NCBI GenBank assembly: GCA_003141915.1
Contig: PLNY01000247.1
Coordinates: forward strand, 1-7,610
Length of the DNA stretch: 7,610 bases
Source: Anaerolineae bacterium
GTDB lineage: Bacteria > Chloroflexota > Anaerolineae > Anaerolineales > Villigracilaceae
Reading direction: 5' to 3'
Shown: positions 5,458-7,610 of the stretch, piece by piece
Layout: every line of letters starts with the position of its first letter
Position numbering within the stretch: position 1 is the stretch's first letter
Translations under genes and position numbers: made by a program
Notes under the pieces: generated by a model
Seen by the model: only the letters and a program-made list of their open reading frames with translations
The model's database searches: none
Told to the model about the DNA's origin: nothing

Positions 5458-6429
5458 ATGGAATTCACACAACTTGGCCGCACCGGTCTTAAGGTTTCGC
5501 GTTTTTGTTTGGGCACCATGAACTTCGGCCCGCTGACCAGTGAAGAAGATGCGTTTGCCATCATGGATAAGGCGCACGAATTGGGAATCAACTTCTTTGA
5601 TACAGCCAATGTCTACGGCTGGAAGATCGGCGAAGGCGTGACGGAAAATATCGTTGGGCGCTGGTTCGCTCAGGGCGGGGGACGACGCGAGAAAACCGTC
5701 ATCGCCACAAAAGTCTTTGCGCGCATGGGTGATTGGCCGAATCAGGGGCGGCTCCCGGCGCTGCACATCCGCGAGGCGTGCGAAGCATCGCTAAAACGCT
5801 TACATACCGATCACATCGACCTGTATCAAATGCACCACGTGGATCGCACCACACCGTGGGAAGAAATCTGGCAGGCGATGGAAGTGCTTGTGCAGCAAGG
5901 TAAAGTGTTATATATCGGCTCGTCGAACTTTGCAGGCTGGCATATTGCCAAAGCACAGGAAGCTGCCAAAGCGCGTCACTTCATGGGACTCGCAAGCGAA
6001 CAGAGTATGTATAGTTTGAATGATCGCATGATCGAACTCGAAGTGATACCGGCTTGCAAAGACTACGGGCTTGGACTCATCCCATATAGTCCGCTGGCGG
6101 GCGGGTTATTGGGCGGCGTGTTGCAAAAGATCAAAGAGGGCCGCCGCGCCAGACCGGATATGCAAAAGGAGATCAAAGCCAAGCGCACAAAGCTCGAAGT
6201 ATGGGAACGATTCTGCAAAGCGAAGGGCGAGCATCCCGCCGATGTGGCATTGGCATGGGTCTTGAAGAATCCAGTAGTGACCGCGCCGATCATTGGTCCG
6301 CGCACGATGGAGCAATTGAGCGGAGCGTTGCGCGCCTTCAAGATCAAGTTCTCGAAGGATGAATTGAAGAAGATGGATGAAATCTGGCCCGGCCCCGGCG
6401 GCGAAGCGCCGGAAGCCTACGCCTGGTAA
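5458..6429 (+). CDS. Aldo/keto reductase
   Basis: Predicted 323-residue cytosolic NADPH-dependent oxidoreductase with a TIM-barrel fold, reducing aldehydes or ketones to alcohols. The catalytic tetrad is complete: Asp48 and Tyr53 in FFDTANVYG (46-54), Lys85 in VIATKVF (81-87) and His126 in IDLYQMHHVD (120-129). Later family marks are VLYIGSSNFAGW, GLGLIPYSPLAGGLL and, for the cofactor phosphate, the segment around TAPIIGPRTMEQL. Length is typical and the start is fixed by AAGGAG 6 bases upstream. It is a single-gene unit with its own promoter elements and a terminator right after the stop, so it probably responds to a specific signal. It resembles the bacterial stress-linked and potassium-channel-beta-like reductases, but family members differ in substrate and I cannot name one here. 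Confidence 0.94.
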   Translation: MEFTQLGRTGLKVSRFCLGTMNFGPLTSEEDAFAIMDKAHELGINFFDTANVYGWKIGEGVTENIVGRWFAQGGGRREKTVIATKVFARMGDWPNQGRLPALHIREACEASLKRLHTDHIDLYQMHHVDRTTPWEEIWQAMEVLVQQGKVLYIGSSNFAGWHIAKAQEAAKARHFMGLASEQSMYSLNDRMIELEVIPACKDYGLGLIPYSPLAGGLLGGVLQKIKEGRRARPDMQKEIKAKRTKLEVWERFCKAKGEHPADVALAWVLKNPVVTAPIIGPRTMEQLSGALRAFKIKFSKDELKKMDEIWPGPGGEAPEAYAW

Positions 6430-6436
6430 ATACAAA

Positions 6437-6478
6437 GCCCCTGACGGATCATATCCATCAGGGGCAGTTGTTTCTTTA
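6437..6478 (+). terminator. Intrinsic (rho-independent) terminator of the aldo/keto reductase gene
   Basis: GCCCCTGA (6437-6444) pairs perfectly with TCAGGGGC (6458-6465). After one mismatch the stem continues as GGAT (6446-6449) with ATCC (6453-6456), closing on a CAT loop. A T-rich tail (6468-6477) follows. It begins 8 bases after the stop codon, so the AKR transcript ends here and the next gene needs its own promoter. Confidence 0.9.
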
Positions 6479-6559
6479 ATAGAATAATATTAACTTCCTC
6501 CGCAGCCGTGTATCCTTTGAGTAGACTGCGGGCTGCAACGTTTATATGGTATCATCACT

Positions 6560-6572
6560 TATAATCAGATTA
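6560..6572 (+). promoter_or_regulatory. Candidate -10 box with overlapping inverted repeat before the FemAB-like gene
   Basis: TATAAT (6560-6565) is an exact -10 consensus 61 bases before the ATG at 6627. It overlaps TAATC-A-GATTA (6562-6572), a perfect 5-bp inverted repeat. No clear -35 box is seen. Apart from this and a pair of ATTTTGG heptamers (6590-6596 and 6600-6606), the gap 6479-6626 holds nothing recognisable. Confidence 0.4.
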
Positions 6573-6615
6573 GAATGCAATGGGGGTTAATTTTGGAATA
6601 TTTTGGTGATTAGTG

Positions 6616-6620
6616 AAAGG
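6616..6620 (+). promoter_or_regulatory. Ribosome binding site that sets the FemAB-like start
   Basis: AAAGG lies 6 bases before the ATG at 6627. A nearby ATG at 6622 is in another frame. Upstream in-frame TTG (6603) and GTG (6606) codons lack a site at proper spacing, so 6627 is preferred. Confidence 0.6.
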
Positions 6621-6626
6621 TATGGC

Positions 6627-7610
6627 ATGGAATTACTACATCCAGATCACCGAGAAGAATGGGACGCGTTCGCCCTGCGCGAGCCGATGTTTGCACTGCT
6701 TCAATCATGGGAGTGGGGCGAAATAAAAGAACGCATGGGCTGGAAAGTTTTCCGTCTGGCAGTTCGCGACGGTGATGCACTCGTTGCAGCCGCGCAAGTG
6801 TTGGTTAAGCATTTGCCAATTAACCAGACTAGTATTGCCTATGTGCCGCGGGGGCCAATTGGCAGATGGGATAATCCCGAAGCAAGCAAGTTCATACTCA
6901 TGGCATTACACCAGGTTGCAGCCAGTGAAAACGCCCTGTTTCTGAGAGTCGAGCCGCCGTTGCTGCAAAATATAGACGGGTCCGAATTTCTCTGCCAAAA
7001 TGGCTTTCATAAGATATCATGGACAAATCAGCCTCGTTCGACCATTGTGCTGGACCTGACACCGGACCTCAATACAATTTTCAACCAGATACGGAAGAAT
7101 ACGCGTCGCAGGATCAAAGACGGCACCCGAAAAGGGCTTCGCTTTCGAATCGGCTCCGAGGCGGATTTACCGACCTTTTACGAACTGATGAAGGTCACAG
7201 CCGAACGCGCAGGCTTTACGTCGCGCCCATACAAGTATTATCAGACGGAATTTCAATCGTTGGCCGCCGAAGGATGCGCCTTGATGATGCTTGCGTACGA
7301 CGGAGACCGCCCCATTGCCGCGCACATAATTTATAAATTCGGATCTCATGCGGCATTTTTCCATCAAGCTTCAGCCAACGATACAAGCGGGTTGAACCCG
7401 AATTATGTACTGGTGTGGGAGGAAATCAAATGGCTTAAAGAGAAAGGCTGCTGCACATATGATCTATGGGGCATCCCGGACGAGGTCGGCGATATCGTTG
7501 CCAAGAATGGTGAACTACCACGATACGAACGTCACGACGGCTTGTGGGGCGTCTATCAGTTCAAAGCCGGCTTCGGAAAGAATGTTGTGGTTTTTCCGGG
7601 AGCATATGAC
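6627..7610 (+). CDS. FemAB/FemX-like peptidoglycan-bridge aminoacyltransferase, 3' end beyond the window
   Basis: The frame stays open from the ATG to the window edge, giving 328 residues without a stop. It reads as a FemABX-family protein: two GNAT-like domains that use aminoacyl-tRNA (or, in distant relatives, other acyl donors) to add residues to lipid II or another acceptor at the inner face of the membrane. Visible marks are LLQSWEWGEIKE at 24-35, AYVPRGPIG at 71-79, QPRSTIVLDL at 135-144, the basic IRKNTRRRIK at 155-164 that links the domains, DLWGIP at 279-284 and the closing YQFKAGFGKNVVVFPGAYD at 310-328. This last motif normally stands close to the C-terminus, so little is missing. 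The coiled-coil arm of staphylococcal FemA is absent. The gene follows a terminator and probably has its own promoter. The added residue and acceptor cannot be told. Confidence 0.85.
   Translation, partial: MELLHPDHREEWDAFALREPMFALLQSWEWGEIKERMGWKVFRLAVRDGDALVAAAQVLVKHLPINQTSIAYVPRGPIGRWDNPEASKFILMALHQVAASENALFLRVEPPLLQNIDGSEFLCQNGFHKISWTNQPRSTIVLDLTPDLNTIFNQIRKNTRRRIKDGTRKGLRFRIGSEADLPTFYELMKVTAERAGFTSRPYKYYQTEFQSLAAEGCALMMLAYDGDRPIAAHIIYKFGSHAAFFHQASANDTSGLNPNYVLVWEEIKWLKEKGCCTYDLWGIPDEVGDIVAKNGELPRYERHDGLWGVYQFKAGFGKNVVVFPGAYD

Noticed and set aside
5284..5766. Minus-strand 160-residue frame across the AKR promoter and gene start
   Set aside because: It runs antisense through the -10 box, ribosome site and conserved N-terminus of the aldo/keto reductase, with no family motif.
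6500..6536. Inverted repeat CCGCAG/CTGCGG (6500-6505, 6526-6531) after the AKR terminator
   Set aside because: The loop is 20 bases, no T-run follows, and a much stronger terminator lies just upstream.
7019..7336. Plus-strand 105-residue frame inside the FemAB-like gene
   Set aside because: It is in another frame from the long open frame that carries all the FemAB motifs.

Overview
The window looks like a chromosomal stretch from a free-living, moderately GC-rich bacterium. I favour an Anaerolineae-type Chloroflexota. That is inference from three things: the gene mix, the style of the short interspersed repeats (an ATTGC...GCAAT palindromic repeat at 1-80 and an ACACAAAGG tandem element at 2991-3069), and the divergent squalene/phytoene-synthase paralogue paired with a CrtI desaturase. 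There is no rRNA, tRNA, CRISPR array, transposase or phage gene in the window.

Layout, left to right. (1) 1-80: palindromic interspersed repeat(s) just beyond the 3' end of a minus-strand PAP2-type membrane phosphatase gene (87-731). (2) Divergent from it is folB, dihydroneopterin aldolase (848-1204). It converges on folE, GTP cyclohydrolase I (1270-1902, minus). These supply the first step and a middle step of tetrahydrofolate synthesis, but they are not co-transcribed. (3) Divergent from folE is a two-gene plus-strand isoprenoid unit: a squalene/phytoene synthase family protein (2061-2990) and a CrtI-type phytoene desaturase (3092-4588). A four-unit 9-bp tandem repeat, starting at the base after the first gene's stop codon, separates them. 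(4) A minus-strand type IVb (Flp-like) pilin with a long C-terminal domain (4676-5224). (5) A 233-bp divergent control region with two 20-bp direct repeats (22-bp period), a consensus -10 box and a perfect inverted repeat. It leads into an aldo/keto reductase (5458-6429) that ends in a strong intrinsic terminator. (6) A 197-bp gap, then a FemAB/FemX-like aminoacyltransferase gene (6627 onward) that runs off the right edge.

How the parts relate. FolE and FolB act in one pathway. The synthase joins two prenyl diphosphates head to head, and the CrtI-type enzyme would desaturate the product to a coloured polyene. The PAP2 protein, AKR, pilin and FemAB-like protein are single-gene units with no obvious shared pathway. 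I see no clearly novel multi-gene system. The items most worth a second look are the altered second aspartate motif of the synthase, the repeat between synthase and desaturase, the stand-alone pilin with a pseudopilin-like domain, and the layered control region in front of the aldo/keto reductase.
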